NCBI GenBank assembly: GCA_903813345.2
Contig: CAIIXF020000008.1
Span: forward strand, 10,999,278 to 11,063,277
From: Owenia fusiformis
Taxonomy: Eukaryota > Annelida > Polychaeta > Sabellida > Oweniidae
Direction: 5' to 3'
DNA length: 64,000 nucleotides
Shown: in pieces, positions 35,340-48,252 of the stretch
How the letters are laid out: every line of letters starts with the position of its first letter
How positions within the stretch are numbered: the first letter of the stretch is position 1
Translations under genes and position numbers: made by a program
The notes under the pieces: generated by a model
Seen by the model: the letters and a program-made list of their open reading frames with translations, nothing else
Database searches by the model: none
Told to the model about the DNA's origin: nothing

Positions 35340-35790
35340 CAGGGTGAAACAAAACAATGGTACCCACATAATGTTGCACAATATTGTTTGTCTGCATGAA
35401 TTCTGACTTGGTCTCTAGCACATTAAAACTAGACCCCATGAAGCCGCTCAATAAGAACTTTTAGATGAGGAGGTCTTTTATGAGGGATACAAGATGTGCT
35501 CTTATATCATCCACCTATTCTATGGGCAAATTGATTGACAACCCTAACACATTCTTCCAAAGAAATGCCCTTATCTCTCTGGTAATCTCTCTCCACGTCT
35601 TCTATTGTTTGGGGGTTTGTATCATACACATGATCCTTTGAGTACCCAAAGAGATAAAAAATCTAGAGGGTTTGTGTCAGGCAATTGTGGCTGCCCACTC
35701 AATCGCAGACTTTGCCCATAGAGTCCAGGTATGTCTGCTTAGGGATTCCCTGGTGCAATTTTGAAACACAAACCATTGGCTTTAACATTT
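35340..35790. mobile_element. Mariner-type relic, left end plus decayed transposase
   Basis: The left end CAGGGTGAAACAAAACAATG and the text ACATAATGTTG...TTTGTCTGCATGAATTCTGACTT match the MITE at 10952-11120. The interior carries minus-strand transposase remains. A right inverted end is not clear, so the copy is probably truncated. The flank on the left is ACA rather than a clean TA. Confidence 0.65.
35543..35715 (-). pseudogene. Mariner-like transposase fragment, frameshifted
   Basis: On the minus strand, LPDTNPLDF then LSLW in one frame continues, after a one-base slip, as GYSKDHVYDTNPQTIEDVER and on through RDKGISLEECVR. This is the end of a DDE transposase core (PDLxPLDFxLWGYxKDxVY-like) and its C-terminal helix region. 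The aspartate in NPLDF may be the third catalytic residue. The frameshift and loss of the rest make it non-functional. Confidence 0.7.
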
Positions 35791-35794
35791 AAAG

Positions 35795-36170
35795 TGTCCC
35801 TTAATTATTAGTTATTAAGCAGTAATGGGTAAAGTGCAATACTTCTACGGAAATTGTGACAAGTTAAAAGATTAATGACTGTACAAAAGTGTTCACTTTA
35901 CAGGAAACATCTCACACTCACGTTTTTCCTTATTCCATAATTCTCTTGTCTTTCTGTCTTGCATTGCTATTAGTCTTTTGGGAATCTAAGGTATACTCTT
36001 CTCTCTTATTTATTTCCCTGGCATGTTCTGGTGCATTTCAAGATGGAGTTTGCGGTCTATAGATTTATTTTATGTTATTTTGTTATGGTCCCTCTAAAGC
36101 CATTGTACCTTTTAGCTCATTTTTGGTGACCTTTTCTTGATAAACCTGATTTGAGGTAGGGAAGTGATTG
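35795..36170. other. No recognised feature
   Basis: AT-rich DNA, nothing supported. Confidence 0.5.
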
Positions 36171-36174
36171 GTTT

Positions 36175-36265
36175 TTGTGTCACCACAAGTCTCCATCTTT
36201 TTGTGGATGGTTTTCGGTATCCAGTATTCAGGGTTATGCATGTGCAACAAATGGCAGGTGGTGGT
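36175..36265 (+). repeat. Dispersed repeat family A, copy 2
   Basis: GTGTCACCACAAGTCTCCAT, TTTTTGTGGATGGTTTTCGG, CCAGTATTCAGGG and AACAAATGGCAGGTGGTGG follow the order of the copies at 1173 and 58348. The small frame 36168-36359 reads through it and is incidental. Confidence 0.55.
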
Positions 36266-36269
36266 TAAT

Positions 36270-37785
36270 CTGAAACTTGGGATAAAATCCTTGCTAAGGG
36301 CTGATGTGACAAAGTTAATCCACTCTGGTGGGATGTGCTTGACTCACATAACTTTTTAGGGATGAAGTTATTAAACTTTATCCCAATAGACCTAGTCCTT
36401 TCATACTTCACACTCATTCAGGTTGGTTGATTCATCTCGTAAAATACCTACTCGATTTGATTTGTTTCCCTTATTTTGATGCCTAATGTCCCTCATGGTG
36501 GTGAATGTTCTAATAATGAACTATCTAATGAGCTACTGTTTCATCGCATTAACAAAATTACAATAATCGGTGGTGCATTTATACAACTGGGACTACAGAT
36601 GAGTGACATTTAGGAACTCTGGAATTTTTTAAATATTTCGTTTTTGTTGCTATTGATACTTTTTGTCAATACCGAGCTATTAAATATATCATCACAAAAA
36701 TAATAATGTTCTGTACATTGTCTTCTGCATCCTTAAATCATGTTAATTTTAATGACTATAAAGAGAAAATATAGAATTCGGTTTTGAATTCCTCTGATTG
36801 AAATTGGAAATGTCATCTAATTACTGTAAATCACTATATTCACTAATCCACATGTCAAACCTAAAAAGATGCATACAAAGTCATGAAGATGCCGTGTCGT
36901 AAATATATATTACTGCAATGTTACATATTGAAAATGTTTTTTTTAATTTTCTTGTTATTGTTTAGGAATAGTGTAAATCTCAAGTTATCTGTCGTTTTAA
37001 AGTAAATGTTCATCATACTCAGGCTTCAATGCCTTTTCAGCTAAATTATCAGAGACAAGTAAACATAAAGTTTTAGTTGTTTGTAGTTCATTCACACGGC
37101 TCTCTTTGGAAATAAACTAGAAACCTTCTGGTCAATTTACAAATGGATTTAACTGGCATTTGCTTTATACTTAATATAATGAATCCTCTGTTGATTGAAT
37201 TGATTCACAGGGTAGATTTGCATAGAGAAGGGTAACTTAATTTGCGAAAGGATAAAAGACAATCATACCAAAGTTTATCCATAATTTGAATCACTAAATT
37301 GGAACCATTTATTCTTTCCTTTGACCCATTTCTCACAATGCCCAATTTTGTAAAATGAGAAAATAGATTACTCTAAATAAAGTTGACAGTAGATTATTTG
37401 GTTGTATGATATGCCATATCAAATTAAGGGCAATGATTAACCATATTATATCTACTTATTCGGGTGTTGGCTTGTCCTTGATGCAACCAAAGAAGAGGGC
37501 AAGAACCTTTTTATTGAATTCCTTGTGTTTGATGTACTGATTAGATTACTATGATTGTTTGTATACCTGATGATATTAGTAATAATATTGGTAGTTTGAT
37601 GAGATTATTTACAAAAACCAGATGGAATCATTGACATTTTTGCAATGACTCCAAATGGAAAATACATGGTAGTAGTAAGTGGTGTAATTTCTCCAAACAT
37701 CATTTGTCTTAACATGTCTTCTCTGAGAAGTTTCCTTTGCTATTATCATAATCATTAGTCATTTTTTCATTGTAGCAAAGTTTGG
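36270..37785. other. No recognised feature
   Basis: AT-rich DNA, nothing supported. Confidence 0.5.
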
Positions 37786-37789
37786 AATA

Positions 37790-37885
37790 TTGGTGATTCA
37801 TTTTCCTTATGACTGGCAGTACTCATAGATGTTTTTCCTGCTGTAGTACTCTTTTTTCTTTCTCCTTTGGCACTTGTGCTGACAT
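37790..37885 (-). repeat. Dispersed repeat family C, inverted copy
   Basis: On the minus strand GCACAAGTGCCAAAGGAGAA, GAGTACTACAGCAGG, and GCCAGTCATAAGGAAAATGA follow the order of the plus-strand copies at 18290 and 31620. Confidence 0.5.
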
Positions 37886-37889
37886 GTAA

Positions 37890-40525
37890 TATATTTGTCA
37901 TTTTGAGAAAACTAAATATTTAGCTTGAAACGTTTTATCATCAAAAATAACTTTCTTCTTCATTATTATTTTAATAAGAGTCAATGGAGGTAAAGGTCAG
38001 ATATTTCTGTATAGCTGCCAGACTTTTTGCCATAAGTTTAGGAGAATCCTGAAAGGGAATACATAATTAACTAAACTTTTACAAATTAATCACTTGAACG
38101 TATTGGGATAACAATGCAATTTATAAAAATCAATTAGTTTATAACTTGTGCATTGCAAATCCTCACTCGATTAAAATGAATAATGTCCAATCAAACATTT
38201 GGACAAATTGCGTCAATGAATATTATCTCTTGTAGTAAACCCTCAGCAATGTGTGTAAACAAAGTGATTCAGTCCAATCGGAAGCTAGGGCTTTATTGAT
38301 GACAGACCTTAGGCCTATATTCAATAATAGGGACATAATGGCTAAATGTATCAATGGGCCATTCCCTTAGGTTTGTGTCCTTAGATTATGAGGGTCTTTC
38401 TAACATGGCTGTGCACTTTATAAAGGGAACTAGATTGGCATGTGAAGGCAATGTCCAAAGTTACATATAAATTCTGAAGAAAATTGTAGATGTTCTATGA
38501 TGTGATGCAGAAGTGATCATTATATCTTACTCGAAGGCATGATCTTTCTATTTGTCCTCTGTACGTCTAAGTGTTTTTGCTAGTGAATTGGCCAATGCAC
38601 TTATCTCTTACACTATAATCATAACACATTTACTTCTATGAAATTGTCTATTAATTCCTGGTGAGGAAGGGATATTACATTGGTGCACTAACCAAAAAGC
38701 ACTTAAAGTGCATTATTTATCACAATGGTGGACAATCATACTATTTCACCTTTTAGCCTAATAATTATTTAAAAATCACCTTTGATCTGAATAAAAGGGT
38801 AGAAATTATATCAATGCAGTATGTTAGTACTTTGTATATTAAAATCCTCCAATATCTCATCAAATATGAATATTGTACCTTACTTTTGTTCAGATATTTG
38901 GGTGTAATTGAGATGATGTCTAACAGAAATCTACTGATTAATATTTGACAAAATCTAAAAAATCAAAATGATACACAGAACATAATAATATTTAATCAAC
39001 TTGATATTTGTACATTTTGTCCTTCAAATTATCAATGAGGTTCTCTTGTTCTCCAAGGTTTCATAAGAGCGTCTAAAGAGTGATTTATGGATGCAATTTT
39101 ATTAGAGGCATTGTCCTATGCTAATATCTTTTTAGAAGCGATAAAATACTGCATTGCATTGTCATAAATAGGAATTTCCGAGACTATTTTTTAGCATCTT
39201 TAGTATATTTGTCACAGTTAGAGCAGTTTGATTGATTCATACTCGGACCTACAATCCTTTTGCTTGTGATGCTTTACACTTATAGGTTATTGTTCTTATA
39301 ATGGGTTGTTTTTAATTAACCTTTTGCTTACATCAGTTTACATGCCAAAATTAATGGGGTAATAATTATATATGACTTGTTTTATCCGGGGTAATATTTC
39401 TCGTGAATGAGATAAAGCATCTCGATGAACCATAACTTATTAATCATAGCACTTCTCTTAACAATTTTTTTCCTTTCGGATGACACCAGATACTTAGATT
39501 AATTAGTCATATGAAATGATAAATTGTCGTTGGTTTTCACCAAAATATTGATTTTCTTGAGAAAATAATGTCTCTGAAAATTCATGAACAATTTTACCAC
39601 GCCCTGATTAATAATGAGTTCTTTACCCCTTGTCTAGAATGATATCTTGGAAATCAATGGAATTGATTTTCTTAGGAGTTATATGTATTGTCTATATCCT
39701 GGCTCATAACAATAGAGAAAATCTTATTTGATTTGATAGATGGCAGTTCAATTAATTGAGTCTCTCATATATAGTACACTCTGTCTAAACCCTGTGCAAT
39801 CAAGTCTTAGTGGCAATTTACTGGATTGCTCCAGTTTTATTTCGGCCATCATAATCCATGTAACTAATATATAAGAATAATTGACAAAAACAAAAAATTG
39901 ATTTTTGTTCCATCAGCCTTTGAATACAATGATAATACTAGGGTAGGCTAAAATCACCTTTTTTAAAGTTATTGTTTCGGCAATATTCAATATCAATCTT
40001 ATTATAAATATTAATTTTGGAAATAATCTTTGGTTAAATTCCATATCATATGCTTTTTCAGAATGAAAACTCTCAAAATATTCTAAATATACTGACAACT
40101 GCAGATATCTGCTTTGCAGATATTTTGTTTAACATAGAACGCTATCTATACAACATTAAAGATGTGGAATAGACATTTATTCATTTTAGTTCTTTCCGTG
40201 ATGTGGCTCTATATGTTCACAATAAAACAATTGTCTGCATGACATCTTTGTTTTGTTGCAGTTATTATTTCTCATTCTGATAAGTGACAATTGAAATTTC
40301 TCTTTGCTTAAAGAATCAGCTTGAGTTTGGATATTGGTAATAAATAAAACATGAATTATATTATGTCATTATTGTTTTTAATTATAGAAAGAGCAGAATA
40401 ATTAAGTTTACCCACCATTTTATTAAATAATAATATGTACAATGTATAAGCTTTAATTATTTTTTTTTTCTATTTTCATATCTGATGATGCCTACATACC
40501 TGTTGATGAACTCTATACACAAACT
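37890..40525. other. No recognised feature
   Basis: AT-rich DNA. Frames up to about 61 codons only. Confidence 0.5.
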
Positions 40526-40530
40526 CCTAT

Positions 40531-40805
40531 CAACCAAAATTTCACTGATCTTCAACCATGGAAACCATGATCTTCAACCTTGAAACATTGATGTTCAACC
40601 ATGAAAACCCTTATCTTCAACCTTGAAACATTGATGATCAACCATGAAAACCATGATCTTCAACCTTGAAACATTGATGTTCAACCATGAAAACCATGAT
40701 CTTCAACCTTGAAACATTGATGTTCAACCATGAAAACCATGATCTTCAACCTTGAAACATTGATGTTCAACCATGAAAACCATGATCTTCAACCTTGATG
40801 TTCAT
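40531..40805 (+). repeat. 43-bp minisatellite built from 22+21 bp half-units
   Basis: Full units start at 40553, 40596, 40639, 40682 and 40725, each exactly 43 bp, and a shortened sixth starts at 40768. Each unit has two related halves, CAACCATGAAAACCATGATC(TT) and CAACCTTGAAACATTGATGT(T). A lone diverged half-unit precedes the array at 40531. Copies are nearly identical, so the array is young. Confidence 0.97.
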
Positions 40806-40809
40806 TTAA

Positions 40810-42930
40810 TATGATCTTGTTCATACAATATTGGAACAATCTACAGGTAAGTGAACTTCTACCTGACCAGATCTCATTGCATTTCTTGTTTGTCCATAAG
40901 TGTTTGAGTTACAAAGCTCCCAGCTATTAGATGCAATCAGAAAGCTCTTGGCGACATGCACACAGATGGTTGAAAGTAAATGATAAATGGCTGAAGTTTT
41001 ACCACTGCCTGTGCTCTGAATAGTCAATTTAATTGTGTAATACTATATGTTTTTTAGCAGATGAAATGTCTGACAATTTGCTAAGATGTACATCAATTGT
41101 TGTTCCTATCTGATATGTACTAATACCATATCCATATGCAGAAGAGAATACAATATAAATATTATGGTATGCTCAGAATTATAGGAAGATATGTTTTTTT
41201 TTGTTTTTTTTTACTAGTATATGTCAGATAAATGGTTATGAAATCACAATTGTAGGTATGGTTCTTGTCATGTGGTATTACTGAAGTTTGAGCTTGTCAT
41301 GTGGTATTATTTCAGATGAATATGGTTTGAACACAGGTTGACCCAGACTTAGCTTGACAGTTTTTCTAGATTTATATTCATTTTTTGTTTCAGAAACTTA
41401 TTACTTCCGATCCCTGCCAACAGTAAATAAACTGTTTTTTCTAGAACTACATTGTGATTTCAGTTATATGTGACAGAATAAATGTTTTTAATCAGTATGG
41501 TTTCTGTGATAAATTCCATTCTTATTAAAAATACACATTAGTGACTGTTTCCATTATGGTTCAATTTTCGTCAGTAAAGGCCTTTCAAAATTAGTTGTTT
41601 GTTTCACAAGCTTTCACAATGCTCACCACATCATCAGAAAATCTCTGTAGCCTAACCTTGTTTACCTCCAATAGTTGTTTTCTTTTTTATTTTGACATGC
41701 TTTATGATTTAAGAGTAAGGGGAAAGCCTGGTATGGTCACCCAGTCAATTATCAAGAAAAATCCTGCTAAACAATTAAATAACACAAAGCTTCCTTAGCC
41801 TTGTTTTCAATTTGGATCAGCGTAACAGCCTAGAGTCAAGTTATCCCAATAGTATCAGACTCTATTAATGCATGTTTTGTTATTGACTTGCAAGTGGTCA
41901 CTGATATATATTGATAAAGAAGACGTCCTTCACCAGCTTTTAGCTTCATTTCAGGTGATTGGGCAGTTACCTTGCTGTGGGCCTTATTTGCATTATTGCC
42001 ATTTACTTCTGTAAAAACATATTTTAAGTCAATCTAGGGGAAAGGTGTTATTTTAAGTATTTAAAGTATATTATGTATTTGGGCATGTGTCTTTTTGGTA
42101 TTTTGGAAATTTTTCTTCTTTTTTCAATTCATTGGACTTTTATTTTCTGAGTCCAAAATTGTAACACATTTAAAAAGTGTCTTTTATATTATAGAATGAT
42201 GTATATTACTGTTTTCTATAAAACCAATAATATTTCATCTGTGGTCGTTAGATTAATTATTGGGTTTCTATGTAAAATGAATCATATTTAAGAATAACAC
42301 TCATTGTGACAAAATTAGATATAAAATGAGTATGGTTCGGCATTCAATTATCATTAATTAAGTATATCTTGACAGAATGATTATCCCTTGAGTTATATTT
42401 AGAATGACTAAACCGACGTTCGCCTCAAGACAATGGCGCCTATTTCACCACAGCTTCAAGAAATACAGTAAACATGTCTCGTTATATCTTTTATCGACAA
42501 ATAATGGTAAAGGAAAATCCTGCTGTTACTTGGATGCTTGATTTGTTGTTACTATTAAACCTTATTAAACCCTCCTGATCTGCAAAATATTGATGTTACT
42601 GTCGCATTGAACACATCAATAAATCATTTTTTTCTCATGTGGAATCTCATCTGCTGGAGAGAGACACTTATGTATACATGTGTTGATTGATTGGAAAGGA
42701 AAATGTAAAAAATGAACTATTTCTAATACCTTTTTATTTATTTTGTACCATGTTATGACACACGGCCTTTGCACTTGTGTTGCCGTGACCTTTTTTGTGT
42801 TGACACCGGAGTAGGTATGATATGTCACGAGCCAATTGATATTTTGTATGCTAGCAATGTCTCGATTTTAATCAAGTAGACTATCTATTTCTTCAAGAAT
42901 TTTTGGACAATAGTGATGCTATAATGGTAT
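40810..42930. other. No recognised gene
   Basis: AT-rich DNA with T-rich runs at 41190-41215. GTCATGTGGTATTA occurs twice (about 41267 and 41296). Short frames only. Confidence 0.5.
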
Positions 42931-43848
42931 ATCATCCATAACATTGCACATTAATTTTAAATGTTTTTAACGGCAAATTATGACACCTTCTGGAAATTAA
43001 TATTCCATGATGTGAATCATATCTAGATCTTTTTCTGAATGCATTTACCAAATTGTGACATTTTATATGTGTAATTCTAAAGTTTTTGCCATTACTAGAA
43101 AAACTAGAGTAGTCAAGTGAGTTTGTTGATATTGAATATGTAAGTACATGTGAGAGTGACAAATTGTCACTTGGCAATTCGTCTAGTATGGTGGCCATTT
43201 TCAGAATTACTGGCTCGCAGTCTTTTCTGAAACTTATAAAGATTTTCTATAAGATTTTTTTAAATAATGCTGTGAGCAATTGATATTGGAAAATTGTGAG
43301 ACTCAAAAATTTGACCTGAATTTGATTTTTCCTTTGCGGGCCTTTTAAGAGTGGCTTTATCACAATAACGTACCTGGATAATTTCAGGAGTCAACCCTTT
43401 ATTTATTACTTGTATTTATTTGTTTAAATGAAATTCAAGTTTATTGAAACACCATTATATCTTTGCTTATCTTGGAAACCGTATTCTAACTCACGAATAA
43501 AAATGTAAGGCAACTTAACTTCATAAACAATGTACCTGCCTTATCTCTTGTAGCAATGCTTTCATACACCTGGGGTTGAGAGATCACTTACCAAGAACTA
43601 CATGGTGACCAAAAAACAGAACTACTCAAAAGTGAATCATTTCTTTAAAATCTCTACAATTGATTTGAGTCAGGTACAAAAATACATTCTATAGATGACA
43701 ACATAATATCAAGATTGTGGCATAAAATGAATATTAGGATGCAATAAACTCAATTAGTTAAACTCTCTTAGATATTTTGGAAAATGATTTTAATGCAATA
43801 TTAGTAAAATAGCAGAAACTAATATAGTCATCAATACCTATTATTTTA

Positions 43849-44167
43849 CTGTATTCTCTCTAATGAGTGCACGGTGCAATTTCCAAATTGAAATATAAAG
43901 GGGTAAGATATTGAGAGGTTCCAATAAACGCACTTAAAAATATTGAGAAAAAAACATCGCCAATAATCTTTTTATTAGTTGTTTTCACTAAGGTTTACAA
44001 TTTACAGAACAGCTCCTGGATTTCTTTCTCTGCATTAAATATGATCATCAATTGATATCTTGTGTAAATAATCGAAACTATTGCATTAGAACGTCTTCTT
44101 GAGACCATATTCAAAATAAGTCGTATGTGCACTCATTGGAACTGTGCGCTCATTAGAGAGAATATGG
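43849..44167. mobile_element. MITE with CTGTATTCTCTCTAATGAG ends and TA flanks
   Basis: The left end is CTGTATTCTCTCTAATGAGT followed by GCAC. The right end, on the minus strand, is CCATATTCTCTCTAATGAGC followed by GCAC. TA flanks both sides (43847-43848, 44168-44169). The interior (319 bp in all) has no transposase. A detached end of the same type is at 54928-54954. Confidence 0.75.
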
Positions 44168-44174
44168 TACCTGT

Positions 44175-45605
44175 TTATCATGCTCAAGAAGCTTATAAAT
44201 CTTACTATGAGGGCATCTTAACTGTGCTCTGGTTCTTTATTTCTAAAAAATAGATCCCTAGTAAAGAGGTAATCTATTGACAATCAATATGTCCCTTTAA
44301 CACAATGAACAAGGATTATATTGCGCTTTATCTTTTATTTTGGGATTACGTACTTAACTTACAACAGCTCTGTTATAGGTTTCGATGGGGTGTACTTTTC
44401 TGTTTGTATTGTATGTGTCTACAAGGGCTTTTATCTTTGAAGCGTTTTATTCACATAAGCTATGGTAGAGCAATTAGGATTTTATTGATTTTTTTATTCT
44501 ATTGTGTTTTAAATTTATAAGAAAATGTGGCAGGCCATATTATGGTATAGTTTGAGGAATTATCTCCATTGACGATATAAAGTGTTTCTAAGGAGATTAT
44601 TAGATAGATTTTTTTAGATAGATTTTAGATAGATAAGATAGATTTTCGCATTCTAAACTGAAGGAAATAAAGTGTTGCATAAGACTAAATTGAGGAATAG
44701 ACTAAGCCAATTACAAAAAAGTGCAGAGGAAAAAGAGAAACCATTTAATGAATAGAAGTGAACTATGATGTTATCTTGATTAAATGGCCCATAAGCTCAA
44801 TTGATAGCTCCTTAACCTCCTTTGCAATTGTCTAGAAATTGCTGGTATATGCCATATTCTGCTTCTACAATGGTAATTAGAGGATCATTTCACACCAAGT
44901 TACACATCCCTTTGTCTGTGAACATGATTACATGCTATTTGAAGGACAGGTTTTTGCATTTTTAACAGATAAAATTGTCATAAATAGAATCAAGAGAGCT
45001 CTTTATCTTATTTTTTTCAAAATTAGGTTATTTCCATTTTTTTCCGAATCAATTAATTCTGTATTATGAAGATTGTTGATTTGTAACAAATATGCACAAA
45101 GGGCAACATAGCAACAAAAACAAACCATGACATAATGATGACTCTATATCTGTTCATATTCATATTTTCCTAATTATCTTTTCCAACTCCTTTGAGTGTC
45201 ATGTACTAGAGCAGGAGCCAGAATTCAAAAATCAAAGAGATAAAATGAAAAATGTTGAAACCTTAAAGACGTTTGATGGTAATTTCATGTCAATTTGACA
45301 AGATGTATTTTTATTCTATTTATCCTAGCTTTGGTCATTGTGCTAATAAGGCACATTCTAATGCAAGTTTAATAACAATTGCTGCCGAGTGGTGAGAAAA
45401 ATATCACATTTCACTGGAATAATTGACATACATATATATTTCTAAGACTCCTGTATGTGATGTTTTAATTCTAGTGTGAGTGATTCAATTACAGTTGGAA
45501 TCGAGAGGCCTCAATATAGTAGACTCTAATGTGCAATTAAATCTCACAATTACTTTGTTGTCACAAATGACACATGTCTTATAGAAAGCACATATGCAGG
45601 ATGAA
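44175..45605. other. No recognised gene
   Basis: AT-rich DNA. A TAGATAGATT-rich patch lies at 44600-44645. Short frames only. Confidence 0.5.
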
Positions 45606-45624
45606 TATAATGAAAAACTGAAAT

Positions 45625-45690
45625 GTGAGAACCTTAAAGGGGGACCATATATGTTGAAAATATCTTTTTCTGTCCAACTTAAAGATTCTC
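45625..45690 (+). repeat. Single copy of the CTTAAAGG unit
   Basis: ACCTTAAAGGGGGACCATAT, then GTTGAAAATATCTTTTTCTG, ending at CCAACTTAAAG, matches the units of the small array at 46420-46575. Confidence 0.5.
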
Positions 45691-45779
45691 GCAATCTTTA
45701 TCCAATCAGCGTTTGCGAGTGTGTCGGCTCACGTAGAAAAGGCGAATCCAAATCAAATCCATGCAGGGGTGTATGAGGT

Positions 45780-46415
45780 ACTCGAATAGGAAAGAGCTCG
45801 TGAAATCTGAATTTATATGCACATGGTCAATGTTTACACCTGTTTGGAGTTATTGAAGAAGATGTGATATGGGTGTGGTTCCGAATTTGAAGTCATTGCT
45901 GGAAAATATGATTTTAATATGTGAAATTATATCTATAAATACAGCACTAAAAATAACAGTACACATGAAGTACATGTATGATTGTGTCCAGAAATGTTTG
46001 AAACCTTCTGTCTGCATTTTGTCACCATTGCTCTTTCTTCCCGCATTCTAGTGCTGTTTGAATGAATATATTAATAAATGTATTTCTATATATATTTCTA
46101 TATATATATATTTCTATATATATCACATTTTTTGTGAAACCACAAACATTTAGATCATAAAAAAATTAAATACTTGAGTGAGCACGATATGCAAGGGTTA
46201 CTAAGTTGACACAGTAAATGACCACTGATATTGTGTTAGCAAATATGTATTAGCAGAATACGCTGTGTGCATGGACTAACACCCCTCACTTTCATAGTGA
46301 AGTGACTAATTGGTTTATGTTTACGTTTTAATGTGTTTTGGGTTCCTTGTTACAGCAAGGGGGGCCAGTAAAGTAGACTAACATGTTTGCATGGCAAATT
46401 TTGATCGAATATGTG
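45780..46415. other. Unassigned DNA with a TA-rich simple repeat
   Basis: TATTTCTATATATATTTC-type simple repeat at about 46078-46125. The rest is AT-rich and shows no gene. Confidence 0.6.
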
Positions 46416-46419
46416 AGAC

Positions 46420-46575
46420 ACTTTAAAGGAGACAACCGAAGTGTTGAAAGTACTTTGATTTGCCAAACTTAAAGGAGACAATATAAGTGTTGAAATACTT
46501 TGTTCTTCCCACCTTAAAAGAGAATCTGAGTATTGGAAGTACTTTGTTCTGCACTTTTAAAATGAGAACTTAAGG
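46420..46575 (+). repeat. About 45-bp tandem repeat, three and a half copies
   Basis: Units of ACTTAAAGGAGACAATATAA plus GTGTTGAAATACTTTGTTCT start at about 46420, 46467, 46511 and 46553, shrinking from 47 to 42 bp. A related single unit is at 45625. Confidence 0.8.
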
Positions 46576-46579
46576 TAGT

Positions 46580-47200
46580 TGTTCACAGGCAATAGGTGGC
46601 TTAATCCCGTGCTCTTCTATCTATTCCCTAACATGGAGGGTCAAAATGTGTACCAGCTTTAAGTTAAAATAAAATCGAATTTGGTGACACCAATGTTATA
46701 TTTGATAATGAACGATAATTATTAATATAAAAATATATACACTTTATCCTAAGGTTATTTTTAGGCATCTGGGTATAAAACCACCTTAAGTGCAGAATAT
46801 GGTTTGGTAAATCTTGAATAAAAAGAATTGTTGCTTAAAACAAAACTGAGTACAGTATATATAATTACATATAGCATCAACATTGCAATTATTGTTGAGT
46901 AGAAATACTTTGTCATTAATAGGAAACACTATACAGCTCTTTCAGAGAAAGCCTATTTATTAACACACTTTTAAATATGTACTAGTAATCGAAAACTCAT
47001 AGAATGACTAAGAGAAATGATTTCCTTGATTTTCATCGAATCAGGTAGCAGGACCCCTTCTCATGTGATAGATCATCAGGTCTACTTCATCAAACATGAT
47101 GTGATTTTCTCGTTGAATGAATCTGATCTGAAGTAGATATATCCCCCAGATCCAGATATAAATTAGTTTGAAATCTGGGGAGCTGAAACTGATGTTTCAA
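46580..47200. other. No recognised feature
   Basis: AT-rich DNA, nothing supported. Confidence 0.5.
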
Positions 47201-47203
47201 TAA

Positions 47204-47625
47204 CGCAGATGCGAGTAGGTAGTTACCAGTTTCACCACCAGGTGGCTCGTTCGGGTCAGATAGCATGGCGGGTATAGTAGAAAGTTCCCTTCAATTACAT
47301 CTGTTTTAGTGGTTCAATTTTCATATAACCCTTATGTATCTAATAGTTATGCAAATCAAAATATGTCCAGTAAATGAAAATTTTATCTGACCAATACAAG
47401 AAAAGATATTTCACTTTTTGTGGTTTTGTAACATGGGCTCTATGGAGAATCAACCCGAACTAGAAGTCACATTTTCAAAAATGATTAAATTTTCAAACCT
47501 GATAAACAATTTTCGAAACCATATTTCTAGATGTACTTTTACATGTAGATTTCAAATATGACATCGCTTTGACTGAATTTTGAATATTTAATGGCGTTAA
47601 TCAAGTTTTTTTCTACTCGCATCTA
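47204..47625. mobile_element. Possible MITE with AGATGCGAGTAG inverted ends
   Basis: AGATGCGAGTAG at about 47207-47218 is mirrored by CTACTCGCATCT at about 47610-47621. The right 160 bp has a diverged inverted copy at 57790-57915 (TTTCAAA, ATTTTCGAAACC, TTGACTGAATT, ATATTTAATG, AATCAAG, CTACTCGCATCTAG). The repetition elsewhere supports an element. The short ends alone would be weak. Confidence 0.5.
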
Positions 47626-47629
47626 GTCT

Positions 47630-48250
47630 ATTGTGATTCTTGATTTGGAATTCATAACAGAGTGGGTTAGGTTCGCACATCATCCCTTTTAGCCTCGATT
47701 AAATACAATACGTTAATTGATTTGCACCAGTGGGTACATTTCTGATATTGAGACACCAGGGGTATAGGGAACATATTAATAATTAGCCTGGATGGCTTAA
47801 TATTTCAATATCAGCTCTAGAGGATATTCAGGAAATTGGAGAAGTACAGTCACAATAGTCTTTTGAGTCAATCATACCTGAAAAATAAGTGATCAAATAA
47901 CACAGTACAATATTAAATAGGAAAACAACTTGCATAATTTGAATTGTTTGAGGTGTGGCTAACAAACATGTTTTTAAGTCTTTTTTATTTTTTTTTATCC
48001 TTTTTTTCTGCCATGTTAGGTCACAGCTTTCCTGCACATGAAACTAACAATCTAAAAGTTTTGGATTAAAAATATGAATTTTTTCCATATTTTATTGCAC
48101 CATGATCCCTCGATTGCATTCTTTTTAAATTAACTTAACTAATAAACACTGATTTTGGCTGTAGTTGTATTATGTGGAACATTGTGGGGTCTGGTCTCTG
48201 GATATTAGTATGTTTCTCCAAAATTACAAAAAGTAATTAGGTTATTTATT
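47630..48250. other. No recognised feature
   Basis: AT-rich DNA up to the point where the LINE frame starts. Frame 47828-48037 (minus) is Lys-rich and unrecognised. Confidence 0.5.
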
Positions 48251-48252
48251 GA

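Noticed and set aside
40531-40805. Regular array resembling a CRISPR at first sight
   Set aside because: There are no unique spacers. The whole 43 bp repeats, and the context is animal DNA.
42932-43198. 88-residue minus-strand frame starting MATILDELPSDNLSLSHV with good start context
   Set aside because: The protein is unrecognised, there is no clear splice donor or second exon, and the ATGGCCACC start resembles the GGCCATTTT repeats seen elsewhere. Could still be a first exon, but unsupported.
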